Below, piece after piece: positions 9,602-18,343 of a DNA stretch of 64,000 bases (its first letter is position 1; each line of letters begins with the position of its first letter). This DNA is from Pseudoalteromonas peptidolytica (GTDB taxonomy: Bacteria; Pseudomonadota; Gammaproteobacteria; Enterobacterales; Alteromonadaceae). The translations under genes were made by a program, and so were the position numbers. A model generated the notes under the pieces. It made no database searches, was not told where the DNA came from, and saw only the letters and a program-made list of their open reading frames with translations. Location of the stretch: positions 1 through 64,000 of the forward strand of contig NZ_WEHZ01000009.1 in assembly GCF_012641745.1 (NCBI RefSeq). Reading direction: 5' to 3'.

Positions 9602-10528
9602 TTATTCTTTTTTGTTGAGTGCTAACTTTAGCTGATTAAGGTGTGATTTTACTCTATGTCGCTGCTTGGCAGTATGAGTTGTAGACGTTGATTTTAGATG
9701 CAGACAATCACCGGCACTCAGTTGGCTGAGATGGCGCATATCTGCTTCTGTGATCACACCAATAATTGGATAACCACCTGTAGTCTGGCAATCATTCATT
9801 AAAATTATAGGCTCACCACTTGGAGGAAGCTGAATGACGCCTGGGTGAACGGCTTGTGTCGCAATGCTGTGATTATGTGTTAGTGCCTTGTGACTGCTGA
9901 GCCTGATACCCATACGATTACTGTTAGGATGCACTTTCCAGATGGTTTGGTTCAATATATCAAAGACGTGAGGTGAGACTAGTTGTGCATGGGGGCCAGG
10001 AGTAAAATGAATGAGCTTTTCATAGCTCGGTTGCAATGCACCAAGAGCGGGTTTTGCCTGCGCTTGTTGATAATACAGTTTATCACCCACCTTTAATGCT
10101 CGACCATGCAGCCCACCAAAGCCTGCCATGAGATCGGTGGAGTAGCTGCCAAGCTGCTGGTCAATATTAAGAAATCCACCTTCAACCAGCAGGTAAGCAC
10201 GTACGCCATCTCTACTTTGCTTAAAGCTTAGTCTATCGCCAGCCTTGGCGCTGTAGCGCCAACATGGATATATATCTGTATCATTCAAGCAAGCATTAAG
10301 ATCTGCGCCAGCAATAACAAAATTAGCCGGAGCGTGAAATATAAATTCGCATAACCCTATTGTGATCTCAATGGCCGCTGTATTTTCATGATTTGCTAGT
10401 AAAGCGTTAGCAAGACGTAGTGCTAGCGGGTCTAATGCGCCAGCTTGACTCACGCCGAGGTGGCGCATTCCACGCCTACCAAGATCTTGTACACTCGACA
10501 GTGGCCCTGGTTTAATAACTTCTAACAT
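9602..10528 (-). CDS. pxpC: 5-oxoprolinase subunit PxpC (biotin-dependent carboxyltransferase-like fold)
   Basis: Subunit of the prokaryotic ATP-dependent 5-oxoprolinase PxpABC, which opens pyroglutamate to glutamate. The 308 residues begin with the family signature IKPGPLSSVQDLGRRGMRHLGV and continue SQAGALDPLALRLANALL, IAGADL and YLLVEGGF; GEPIILMNDCQTTGGYPIIGVI lies in the C-terminal part. The fold is shared with KipA and the urea amidolyase carboxyltransferase domain. It overlaps pxpB by seven bases. No pxpA (LamB/YcsF family) gene lies in the window. Confidence 0.93.
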   Translation of the reverse strand: MLEVIKPGPLSSVQDLGRRGMRHLGVSQAGALDPLALRLANALLANHENTAAIEITIGLCEFIFHAPANFVIAGADLNACLNDTDIYPCWRYSAKAGDRLSFKQSRDGVRAYLLVEGGFLNIDQQLGSYSTDLMAGFGGLHGRALKVGDKLYYQQAQAKPALGALQPSYEKLIHFTPGPHAQLVSPHVFDILNQTIWKVHPNSNRMGIRLSSHKALTHNHSIATQAVHPGVIQLPPSGEPIILMNDCQTTGGYPIIGVITEADMRHLSQLSAGDCLHLKSTSTTHTAKQRHRVKSHLNQLKLALNKKE

Positions 10529-11172
10529 GATTTCTCCACAAAACGCACTGTATCACCAGGCTGCAATAAGCACACGGATTCTGACTCTGCGTCAAATAAT
10601 GTTGAGTCTGTTTGCCCCAACAGATGCCACCCGCCAGGTGAGCCACAAGGATATACAGCAGTGTAGCTATCTGCAATTGCGATGCTACCTTTGGGAACAT
10701 GAGTTATAGGGGTTGATTTTCTGGGAAGGTGGAGTTGAGCTGGCAGGCCCGAAAGATAAGCAAATCCGGGTAAAAACCCCATAAATTGCACTTGATAATC
10801 GACACTGGTGTGAAGGCGAATAAGTTGTTCATGCGTCAGTGCTAATCGGTTTGCTACATCGCCAAAGTCTTGACCAAATTCACCCCCATAATTCACGGAG
10901 ATATGGTGCAGCTTAGACTCGAACGAATCCATCTCAAGATCATTCCATTTTTCTACGATTACTTGTTGCCATTGCTTTATTTTTTCTGGGTTGATTAGAT
11001 ATGCCGTAATTGAAGACATCGCGGGAACGACATCAATAAAGGCATCGCTACTATCTAGCCATTTTTTTAATGCAAAAAGCTTTTGATTAAGCTTTGGTTG
11101 CGTCGCTATGTGGCAAGCCACATCAATTACAATCGCGCGCTCTCCCAATAGATAACAGCTGACATTGGTCAT
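10522..11172 (-). CDS. pxpB: 5-oxoprolinase subunit PxpB (KipI family)
   Basis: Partner of PxpC in ATP-dependent hydrolysis of 5-oxoproline; related to the Bacillus kinase inhibitor KipI. Family motifs: VNYGGEFGQDFGDVA, the segment from YQVQFMGFLPGFAYL on, PRKSTPITHVPKGSIAIAD and YPCGSPGGWHLLGQT. The ATG at 11172 gives 216 residues; a TTG three codons upstream is also open, and no clear ribosome-binding sequence is seen for either. It is the first gene of the five-gene operon, so the promoter should lie in 11173-11270. Confidence 0.93.
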   Translation of the reverse strand: MTNVSCYLLGERAIVIDVACHIATQPKLNQKLFALKKWLDSSDAFIDVVPAMSSITAYLINPEKIKQWQQVIVEKWNDLEMDSFESKLHHISVNYGGEFGQDFGDVANRLALTHEQLIRLHTSVDYQVQFMGFLPGFAYLSGLPAQLHLPRKSTPITHVPKGSIAIADSYTAVYPCGSPGGWHLLGQTDSTLFDAESESVCLLQPGDTVRFVEKSC

Positions 11173-11267
11173 AGAAAACAAAGTATTACTTTAGTAAAAA
11201 TTATGTTTCTTATAACACACCTTGTAATTTAAACGAAGCGATTACGTTTACTGAGTACTTTTCGATG

Positions 11268-11459
11268 AATAACCTGAACTTGGGGTGAGAAGTGAGTGAA
11301 TTAGCTAGGATACCAAAGCGCAAAAGGCGTAATGCCGCTTTAGCCAGACTAATATAAGGCAAACTTATTCGCCAATAGCTAGCCTATTGGCAGTGAATTT
11401 AACGCAGTTAACGCTACAGCCTTTCTACTAGAAAGGCATTAACTATCATAAGGTTAGAT
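11268..11459. mobile_element. MITE-like element, family 2 (copy 2)
   Basis: A roughly 190-bp non-coding segment in the 340-base gap between pxpB and the M17 peptidase. Read on the minus strand it shares TTAATGCCTTTCTAG, TTAACTGCGTTAAATTCAC, CCAATAG and GTCTGGCTA with 2382-2584 in the same order. Its left end AATAACCTGAACTTGGG and right end TCTAACCT (minus) are worn versions of the family-2 ends. Boundaries are approximate. Confidence 0.6.
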
Positions 11460-11465
11460 AAAATA

Positions 11466-11492
11466 GTAAAGCCGCGATATTCGCGGCTTTAC
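11466..11492 (-). terminator. Terminator of the M17 peptidase gene
   Basis: GTAAAGCCGCGA (466-477) and TCGCGGCTTTAC (481-492) are perfect 12-base arms with a three-base loop. On the minus strand the stem follows the peptidase stop by about 20 bases and is followed by TATTTT. Confidence 0.8.
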
Positions 11493-11514
11493 TTTAGCTT
11501 AACTAGAAGTAAGG

Positions 11515-13029
11515 CTATTTATTATTAAGTAACCATTGGCTTAAAAGACGAACGCCATATCCAGTACCACCGGTTGGGATTTCATCTTTAGCTGAGCTTG
11601 ATAATGCGTTTCCAGCAATATCAAGGTGAACCCATCTAGTATCACCAGCAAATTGCTGTAAGAAAGTAGCAGCAGTTGTGGCACCTGGGCCACCAGATCC
11701 CACGTTTTGGAAGTCTGCAATGTCAGACTTTAGTTTTTCTTTATAGCCAAGCGGTAAGCGCCATACGTTCTCGTTAACTACTTTACCAGCATTAGTGAAT
11801 TGAGTGATTAACGCATCATCCTCAGAGAATATCGCAGAGTAATCATTGCCTACTGCACGGATCTTTGAGCCTGTTAGTGTTGCAACATCAACCATGATCT
11901 CCGGACTATAGAATTTACGTGCGTACCACATCGCATCAGACAGCACTAATCGGCCTTCAGCGTCAGTGTTTACGACTTCTACACTGATCCCTTCAGCGGT
12001 GCGAAGTACATCTCCAGGTGCGATTGCATACTGGGAAACCATGTTAGCAGCCATACCCATTACGGCTACAACGTTAACATCTGCTTTGCTAAGTGCCATT
12101 GCTTTTACGGTGCCAAGTACCGCTGCAGCACCCGCCATATCTGACTTCATGCGTGCTATAGAGGCACCTGTTTTGATGCTGTAACCACCAGAGTCGAAGG
12201 TGATCCCTTTACCCACAAGGGCAATCGGCGTTTCGTTGTTTCCTTTGTAATGCGCAACTACCAAACGTGAACCGTGCTCACTGCCTCGACCGACACCTTC
12301 AAGTGCGCCCATGCCCAGCTCTTTTAGCGCCTCAGGTGCAAGAATTTTTACTTCAACACCGTATTGTTCAAGCTCTTTTGCCGCGTTTGCGAAGTCAACA
12401 GGAGTCATTTCAGTGGCAACTTCAGATGTCAAATCACGCGCTAAAAATACGCCTTGTTGAATGTGTGCAAGCTTTTGATAATGCGATTGAGCAGCTTTCT
12501 TATCTGCAACATCTAAGTGATAGCTGACGTTGAAGGTCTTTGGTTCTTTTTTATAAACTTCAAAAGTATGGTCACGTAAGTTTGCACCGTGCGCAAACTG
12601 TGCGGCTAGTTCAGCATTAGAGAGTTTGCCGTTCACCTCATCAAAAGCGATTGCAACATTTTCAAGCTTTTTAGCTTCAAACTTAGCATGCAAGTTACCG
12701 CCAAGCTTGGTCAACTTACTTGCATCAAGTTGCTCAGATTCACCTAAACCAACGATGAAGATGCGTTTATAATCAGAGTCTACAGGAGCTAGTACCTCTA
12801 CCGTTTTGCCATAAGCACCTTTGAAATCTTCAGCAGCAATTGCACGCTGTAATTGCTTGCGAGTATCTTTGTCTAAAAACTTTAAGTTACTTTGATTTTC
12901 ACCTGCTTGAAAAATAACCAGAGCATCAGCGTCTGAAAGTGTTGAGTTAAACTTAAAGTCAGCAGCATTTGCTGAAGCTAGGCTGGCAACTGCTAGCGCT
13001 AGAGCAGAAAGGCGCGTAGTCAATGACAT
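11515..13029 (-). CDS. Exported leucyl aminopeptidase (M17 family)
   Basis: Zinc- or manganese-dependent aminopeptidase that removes N-terminal residues from peptides. The C-terminal catalytic domain has VGKGITFDSGGYSIKTG, ARMKSDMAGAAAVLG and NTDAEGRLVLSDA, which hold the Lys, Asp, Asp and Glu metal ligands of PepA. Unlike cytoplasmic PepA it begins with a clear signal peptide (MSLTTRLSALALAVASLASANA), so it should act in the periplasm or outside. The 504 residues suit M17. It is alone between an MFS gene and an intergenic element. Exported M17 enzymes are known in marine gammaproteobacteria that feed on protein. Confidence 0.92.
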   Translation of the reverse strand: MSLTTRLSALALAVASLASANAADFKFNSTLSDADALVIFQAGENQSNLKFLDKDTRKQLQRAIAAEDFKGAYGKTVEVLAPVDSDYKRIFIVGLGESEQLDASKLTKLGGNLHAKFEAKKLENVAIAFDEVNGKLSNAELAAQFAHGANLRDHTFEVYKKEPKTFNVSYHLDVADKKAAQSHYQKLAHIQQGVFLARDLTSEVATEMTPVDFANAAKELEQYGVEVKILAPEALKELGMGALEGVGRGSEHGSRLVVAHYKGNNETPIALVGKGITFDSGGYSIKTGASIARMKSDMAGAAAVLGTVKAMALSKADVNVVAVMGMAANMVSQYAIAPGDVLRTAEGISVEVVNTDAEGRLVLSDAMWYARKFYSPEIMVDVATLTGSKIRAVGNDYSAIFSEDDALITQFTNAGKVVNENVWRLPLGYKEKLKSDIADFQNVGSGGPGATTAATFLQQFAGDTRWVHLDIAGNALSSSAKDEIPTGGTGYGVRLLSQWLLNNK

Positions 13030-13115
13030 ATTTTTATCCTCAGATAACTAAAACTGCGCCGTTTTTACCTTAAATAGATAAAATTAGACACTATTTGTCG
13101 TTGAAGTAACAGGTT

Positions 13116-14426
13116 TTACCGTTCAGTGACATTTGGTAAGCGGCTTGTCATTCCAATACCCAAGAGCGTAATAACTATGTATAAACCAAGTAACGCATTA
13201 ATTGAGAATACTGAAGCGATAATCCCAAGTAGGCTTGTTAATAATAATATGATACCGATCATCGTGTTGCTCAACGTAACATAACTAGTCCGTTTATTGC
13301 CGTCGGCCATGTCTACAACATATGTTTTTCGGCCAACTCTGACGCCTTGGTGAGCAATTGCAATTACAAAGTAGCAAATTGGAATAAACCATACTTGTGT
13401 TAAAACGCTAGGGTAGAGTACAGAGGCGATGAGTACTGTCAGCGTTACGATAACGGTGAGTATTGCACCGAGTATCATGACTTGTTTGCTCGACTTGTCT
13501 GCAAGACGCCCCCAAAAGGCGCCACTGGTTAGGCTTGCAACTCCTGAAACACCCAACAAAATTGCTAACACCCAGACTGCATTACTGATATTTTGTTGCG
13601 CCAATACAGTGAAGTAAGGAGGTATAAGTGCAGAGCTTAATAATAATCCCCGCGCAAATATAAAATTTCTAAGCATACGGTCTGTTTTCAGTAGTGTAAG
13701 CTCTTGTTTGATCTTGTGTAGGCCATTTTCACCGCCGTCTGTCGCACCTGCATACTCATTAATTTGCGCAAAAACAAATGCGCCAATAATCCAAAAAACG
13801 GCTGCAAGCAGCAAAGTGAGGACAAAGTTAATGTTGCCAAACTCAGTTGCAGCGTAAAATAAGCCAACGCCAAAAGTAACGGTGACAAGTCCACTAATGG
13901 ATGAGGCTTGACCACTTAATTGCCCGCGTTTTTGTTTTGGGATCGTCTTCCCTAACACATCTTTTGAAGATACTGAACTTAGGCTTCTTGCAACACTAAA
14001 AACCACCAATAACCCAAGTACAAGCCAAGCATACAGTAAGTTTTCAGTTTGTTGCCATGCCAAGGCTGCCATTAAAATAACGCAACCCGACTGTATCAGT
14101 GCACCGAGTGACCATAGCAATTTGCGTTTTGCATGTTGTCTTACCCATTGTCCAATGAACAGTTGAGGGATAAGTGAACCTGATTCTCTAATCGGCACTA
14201 ACGCTGAAATCATAAAAGCGGGTGCTCCGAGGGATTGCATCAGCCATGGCAGTGTTATTTTTGGGTTGAGTAGTGCATCCGCTAACTTGCTAAAAAGTTG
14301 ACTTAGTAAAATTAGAACATAGTTGCCAGGCACCTCTTTACAAGCTTTGTCGTCGATGGCCTTACAAGCTCGGGCTTCATCGTCATTGGTCAATTTTTGA
14401 TAGAGACTTTCACTGAACTTATCCAC
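13116..14426 (-). CDS. MFS transporter of unknown substrate
   Basis: A 436-residue major facilitator with about 12 hydrophobic helices after a charged 30-residue N-terminal tail. The loop FIGQWVRQHAKRKLLW after helix 2 and GAFWGRLADKSSKQVMI between helices 8 and 9 are the MFS A-type loops. The start is GTG with AAGGA five bases upstream. It is transcribed alone. The substrate cannot be read from the sequence; the arrangement of an early loop with PIRESGSLIPQLFIG is typical of a small uncharacterised marine MFS group. Confidence 0.8.
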   Translation of the reverse strand: MDKFSESLYQKLTNDDEARACKAIDDKACKEVPGNYVLILLSQLFSKLADALLNPKITLPWLMQSLGAPAFMISALVPIRESGSLIPQLFIGQWVRQHAKRKLLWSLGALIQSGCVILMAALAWQQTENLLYAWLVLGLLVVFSVARSLSSVSSKDVLGKTIPKQKRGQLSGQASSISGLVTVTFGVGLFYAATEFGNINFVLTLLLAAVFWIIGAFVFAQINEYAGATDGGENGLHKIKQELTLLKTDRMLRNFIFARGLLLSSALIPPYFTVLAQQNISNAVWVLAILLGVSGVASLTSGAFWGRLADKSSKQVMILGAILTVIVTLTVLIASVLYPSVLTQVWFIPICYFVIAIAHQGVRVGRKTYVVDMADGNKRTSYVTLSNTMIGIILLLTSLLGIIASVFSINALLGLYIVITLLGIGMTSRLPNVTER

Positions 14427-14643
14427 ACCGTTTTCCTTGTTATTGCCGCTGCTATAGCGGCTGCTATAAATGTAATACTCAAATCATGACAGAGGGAAGA
14501 TGAAAGAATCATTAACTTCTGTCGGTCTGATCCAATACGTAAGAAATAGCATTTAGTTTATATCTACTTTGTGTACTTACATCGAGAAAGGTGCTCGTTA
14601 TTGCAAGGTTAGTTAATTGCGCATGTATTGTGAGAGGTGAAAA

Positions 14644-15942
14644 ATGAAAATGGTGTATCTTGCTGTGGCAGCAGGGGGATTGATTTTGGCGGGCAGTGCA
14701 ATTACTGCAAACGCGGGCACTGGTATGCCAGAGCCTAAAGTAGATGGCGCGAGTAACCATATAAAAACGTTAGTCCTTGGATCTGGTTGTTTTTGGGGGC
14801 CTGAAAAGCGTTATGAGAAAATGACCGGTGTGATTGACGCTGAATCAGGTTATGCTGATGGCAAAGGCTTTACCCCAACTTATAAAGAAATCATCAAGGC
14901 AAGTCGACGATTTGATGAGAATAATTATGCTGAGGTAGTGAAAGTTACATACAATGCAAATTTATTGACGACAGAAGCCTTGTTGAAATCGTATTTTGAG
15001 AGCCATGACCCGACCCAAAGTAATCGACAAGGAAATGATGTGGGAACTCAATATCGCTCGATTATACTGTATTCAGATACGCAGCAGGGTGATACGGCTG
15101 AGGCAGTAAAAGTGCAGTTTCAGCAACGCCTGAGTAATGCGGGTTTTGGCAAGATCCAAACTTCTATTAAGCCACTCAGAAAGTTTTACCCAGCTGAGGA
15201 GTACCATCAAAACTATTTAGCTAAAAACCCGAATGGCTATTGCCCTGATCACAGTACTGGCGTGACCTTTGAGAAAGCTGAAAAAACTGAGGTTGACAAC
15301 AGCTTGCTCTTAACGGGAAAGCATATTGTGATTATCGACTCTAGGAGCTACTGCCCATACTGCGAAAAGCTTAAAAAAGAGGTCATTAATGATTATCAAG
15401 GTGATATTCCGCTGCATTTTCGCTTTGCAGATCAACTCCAGGGTTTAACCATTAAGACCGCAACTTGGGCAACGCCGACGATTCTTTTTACGGAGAATGG
15501 TAAAGAATCATATGGTTTCCAGGGTTATATGAAAAGGAGTGACTTCTATAAAGCACTAGGGGCTTTTAAACTAGGGCGCTCTGAGGCTTTTAATATTGCC
15601 TTTCAAAAGGGAACCGAACGGCCGTTCTGTAAACAATACGATATTTTTAAAAATACTCCAGATGGCGTTTTTGTGGATAAACTCAGTGGCAAAGCATTAT
15701 TTGATACTCGAGATAGATTTAACTCAGGTACTGGTTGGCTCTCTTTTACTCACCCAGTAGAGGGAAGCGTCACCTATCATCAAGACTTGAGTCACGCCAT
15801 GGTAAGAACCGAAATTCGGTCTAAAAGTAGCGGGATCCATTTAGGTCATGTTTTTAAAAATGAAGGGCCAAAGGGAGAAGACCGTTATTGTATCAACGCC
15901 CAAGTACTAGAGTTTAAATTGAGAGATAAGTTCAGCAAATAG
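14644..15942 (+). CDS. msrAB: Periplasmic MsrA-thioredoxin-like-MsrB fusion
   Basis: Repairs oxidised methionine in exported proteins. A signal peptide (about residues 1-24) is followed by MsrA with GSGCFWGPE (Cys49), DPTQSNRQGNDVGTQYRS and AEEYHQNYL. A thioredoxin-like domain with SYCPYCEKL (Cys237, Cys240) and a cis-Pro region ATPT comes next, then MsrB with HLGHVF and RYCINA (catalytic Cys416). The order MsrA-Trx-MsrB differs from Neisseria PilB (Trx-MsrA-MsrB). The MsrB part lacks zinc CxxC pairs and has Thr363 where many enzymes have the resolving Cys (SGCGWPSF); Cys329 in RPFCKQY may replace it. Ribosome site GAGAGGTG precedes the ATG. Confidence 0.93.
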   Translation: MKMVYLAVAAGGLILAGSAITANAGTGMPEPKVDGASNHIKTLVLGSGCFWGPEKRYEKMTGVIDAESGYADGKGFTPTYKEIIKASRRFDENNYAEVVKVTYNANLLTTEALLKSYFESHDPTQSNRQGNDVGTQYRSIILYSDTQQGDTAEAVKVQFQQRLSNAGFGKIQTSIKPLRKFYPAEEYHQNYLAKNPNGYCPDHSTGVTFEKAEKTEVDNSLLLTGKHIVIIDSRSYCPYCEKLKKEVINDYQGDIPLHFRFADQLQGLTIKTATWATPTILFTENGKESYGFQGYMKRSDFYKALGAFKLGRSEAFNIAFQKGTERPFCKQYDIFKNTPDGVFVDKLSGKALFDTRDRFNSGTGWLSFTHPVEGSVTYHQDLSHAMVRTEIRSKSSGIHLGHVFKNEGPKGEDRYCINAQVLEFKLRDKFSK

Positions 15943-16052
15943 CACTCAGTGATAAGCAGACACTTAATATATTTTCATCCAGTAGTGAGCGTACTGCACT
16001 TGGTATAAATTAGATTGCCAAAGAGCCAAAATAAGCGTATACATCGCGCTGA

Positions 16053-17384
16053 ATGATAGTTTTAATTTTAGGCATATTTGTGGACTTTTTCTGGGTACTT
16101 TTACTCATCACTTTGAGTGCGGTTTTCGCACTCTGTGAAATTTCATTAGCTGCGGCGCGTAAAGTGAAATTACAAACTTTATTTGATCTTGGTGATGTCA
16201 GGGCAAAGAAAGTATTGTACTTACAGGCAAACGCGCATCAATTTTTTGCAGCAGTGCAAGTTGTGTTGAACGCATTGGCAATTGTTGCAGGTATGATTGG
16301 TGAGTCTGTTTTCACTCCCTATATCCTGCAATTACTCAATTGGGTAGCCAGTTTTATTTTTGCTGATGTTGCAGTGTATGCGTCGATTTTGCTGCAAATT
16401 TCCACCGTGCTCTCTTTCTTATTGATCACATCGTTATTTGTACTTTTTGCTGACTTGCTACCCAAGCGAATAGCGATGGTCATTCCTGAAAACATTGCGA
16501 TGCGCTTTATATCCTTGATGTGAGCAAGTGTTTGGCTGTTTAAGCCGATTATTTGGTTGTTTAATGTCTTTGCTGACTGGATCATTAAATTATTTAATTT
16601 ACCCAACGAACGAGATGAACAAGTAACACGAGATGATATTTATTCTGTGGTTGACCAGAGCGCAGAGCAAGGTGAGCTGTGTGAACATGAGTACAATATT
16701 ATTGGGAATGTGCTGGATCTTAACCAAACCAATATTACCCAGGCGATGATCAATCGTGATGCGATTGTGTGGCTGGATGTTCAAGAGTCAGAAGAGAATC
16801 TAAGTAGTCTTATCCAGCGTCATAGTTTCCAACAGTATTTACTCTGTGATGGTTCGTTAGATAAAGTGGTTGCTGCACCTGAGGCGAAGCAATTATTAAG
16901 TAATATACTCGCTAATCGGCCACTGTTGGATGGTCACGACCATGACTTCCATAAGCCTGTCATATTGTTGGATACATTGAGTCTATCTGATGCACTGGAT
17001 GGTCTGAAAAGTCATGAAAGCAATTGTGCTGTTGTGATTAATGAGTTTTCTACTGTAGTTGGTATGGTCACACTTTCGAGTATTTTAAATCTGATTGCAT
17101 TAAAGGATGATCAAGCGATAGAGGCGCAATTTAGACAAAAAGACAACGCTCGTTGGTTGGTACAAGGTGATATGTCGATTAAAGACTTTCAAACTTCAGT
17201 GATTGAATATGAGTTCGAGCCAATAGAAGCGATAGAAACGTTAGCAGGATTTGTGATCCATAGACTAAAACATTTTCCAGTGGAAGGAGAGTCTCTTCAG
17301 GTCGAGGGATTTAAATTTAAAGTAATAGAGATCCAAGGTTTATCAATTAAGCAGATTGAAGTGATAAAAGAGCCGACAGTGTAA
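16053..17384 (+). pseudogene. paeA: Polyamine exporter PaeA (YtfL), split by an in-frame TGA
   Basis: The reading frame runs 16053-17384 but is cut by TGA at 16521-16523 (codon 157). Before it is the DUF21/CNNM membrane domain (ALCEISLAAARKVKLQTL, FADLLPKRIAMVIPE). After it come WLFKPIIWLFN, two CBS domains and a CorC/HlyC C-terminal domain. The whole lines up with E. coli YtfL/PaeA (about 447 residues), a putrescine/cadaverine exporter. At the stop the E. coli protein, recalled from memory, has Arg after RIINPM, so CGA to TGA is a simple explanation. The second part could start from TTG at 16557. It may be a decayed gene, a sequencing error or readthrough. Confidence 0.8.
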
Positions 17385-17544
17385 ACTCGCTTAATCTTTA
17401 AGTATGGATGATAAGCAAACCTTGAAAGCCAATAATGTTGTCCATTATTACTAATACCTAATATTAAGCTAGATATTTATTGAAAATAACGGGATTATTT
17501 TTTGTCGCAACATTTTCATTAATGAAATTTTAATTATTATATTC

Positions 17545-17572
17545 TTGACCTTGATTATTTTCGGAATAGAAT
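17545..17572 (+). promoter_or_regulatory. Sigma-70 type promoter for the small secreted protein
   Basis: TTGACC (545-550) and TAGAAT (567-572) with a 16-base spacer, five of six consensus bases in each box. Transcription should start near 17579-17581. Confidence 0.65.
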
Positions 17573-17580
17573 GGCTGCGT

Positions 17581-17610
17581 TTACGAAGTTCTGGGATTAG
17601 ATCTTCGTAA
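17581..17610 (+). promoter_or_regulatory. 5'-end hairpin in the leader of the small secreted protein
   Basis: TTACGAAG (581-588) and CTTCGTAA (603-610) are perfect inverted arms around a 14-base loop. They lie at the expected 5' end of the message from the promoter at 17545. A role in protecting the mRNA from 5'-end decay is plausible; a DNA operator is the alternative. Confidence 0.5.
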
Positions 17611-17638
17611 ACCAAATTAATACTTAAGGATGAACAAA

Positions 17639-17953
17639 ATGAAAAAGTTAATCACTGCACTTGCTGCATTCGTAGCACTATCTGTATCAGCGCAAGAAAC
17701 CCAAGAAGCAAAAGTACAAGTTGCACAGCAAAATATAAAAATTGTTGCAATTGGTCAAAGTGGCTGGGATCCAATTTGGAGAGAGCCAACTTGCAGCATC
17801 CAAAAAACAGATGAAGATGCTGTTGGTAACGCATACATGATCAACCATTATGACATGTGTTTATGCCAAAACAGTAAGAAGGCGAGTTATTTAATTGAAG
17901 ATACGCAAAGTAACCCAAAACAAGCTGCTGTTATTTGTTACTTAGAGCAATAA
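17639..17953 (+). CDS. Small secreted protein of unknown function
   Basis: A 104-residue protein with a clear signal peptide (MKKLITALAAFVALSVSAQ). The mature part has GQSGWDPIWREPTCSIQKTDEDAVGNAYMINHYDMCLCQNSKK and a last cysteine in VICYLEQ, four cysteines in all, which suggests disulfide bonds in the periplasm. I do not recognise a family. AAGGA lies eight bases before this ATG; the ATG three codons upstream sits on the ribosome site itself and is less likely. It has its own strong promoter, a leader hairpin and a terminator, so it is probably well expressed as a single gene. Confidence 0.75.
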   Translation: MKKLITALAAFVALSVSAQETQEAKVQVAQQNIKIVAIGQSGWDPIWREPTCSIQKTDEDAVGNAYMINHYDMCLCQNSKKASYLIEDTQSNPKQAAVICYLEQ

Positions 17954-18343
17954 GATCTAACCCACTTAATATTGAGTCTGTTTGAGGCATCAAATCTTAT
18001 TTTAAAGACCTAACTCAAAATAGATAACGACATTAAGTAACTAGTTATAACTAAATTTATTGAAAGCGGAATATTATTATGCTCCGCTTTTTTCGTTTTG
18101 TTAGAGTAACCGATATGTATCAAACGGCTAGATATAGCTTTTATCTTTAAAGCCGTTACGTCACAATGTTGATTTAAATAATACGGCAACCCAAAGCAAG
18201 GTCTTACGCCTCAACTAGGACTGCACTTTTTCTATCCAAGGCCACAAAAATTTATAGTTTGTCACATTTTTTATCGTTTTCCAGCCATCAATCTGTTTTT
18301 GAGTATGATAGTATCCGTTCAGCAGTTTTTTACGAGATAGATT
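17954..18343 (+). other. Intergenic region before lolC
   Basis: A 390-base gap. The first part holds the terminator of the small secreted gene at 18063-18093. The rest (18100-18343) should contain the lolC promoter. No reading frame, repeat copy or RNA gene was recognised in it. Confidence 0.5.
18063..18093 (+). terminator. Terminator of the small secreted protein gene
   Basis: AAAGCGGA (63-70) pairs with TCCGCTTT (83-90), 12-base loop, followed by a run of six T in all. Confidence 0.8.

Noticed and set aside
16521..16523. TGA in paeA as a selenocysteine codon
   Set aside because: The position corresponds to Arg in E. coli YtfL, no catalytic role is known there, and no clear selenocysteine insertion hairpin was seen after the codon.
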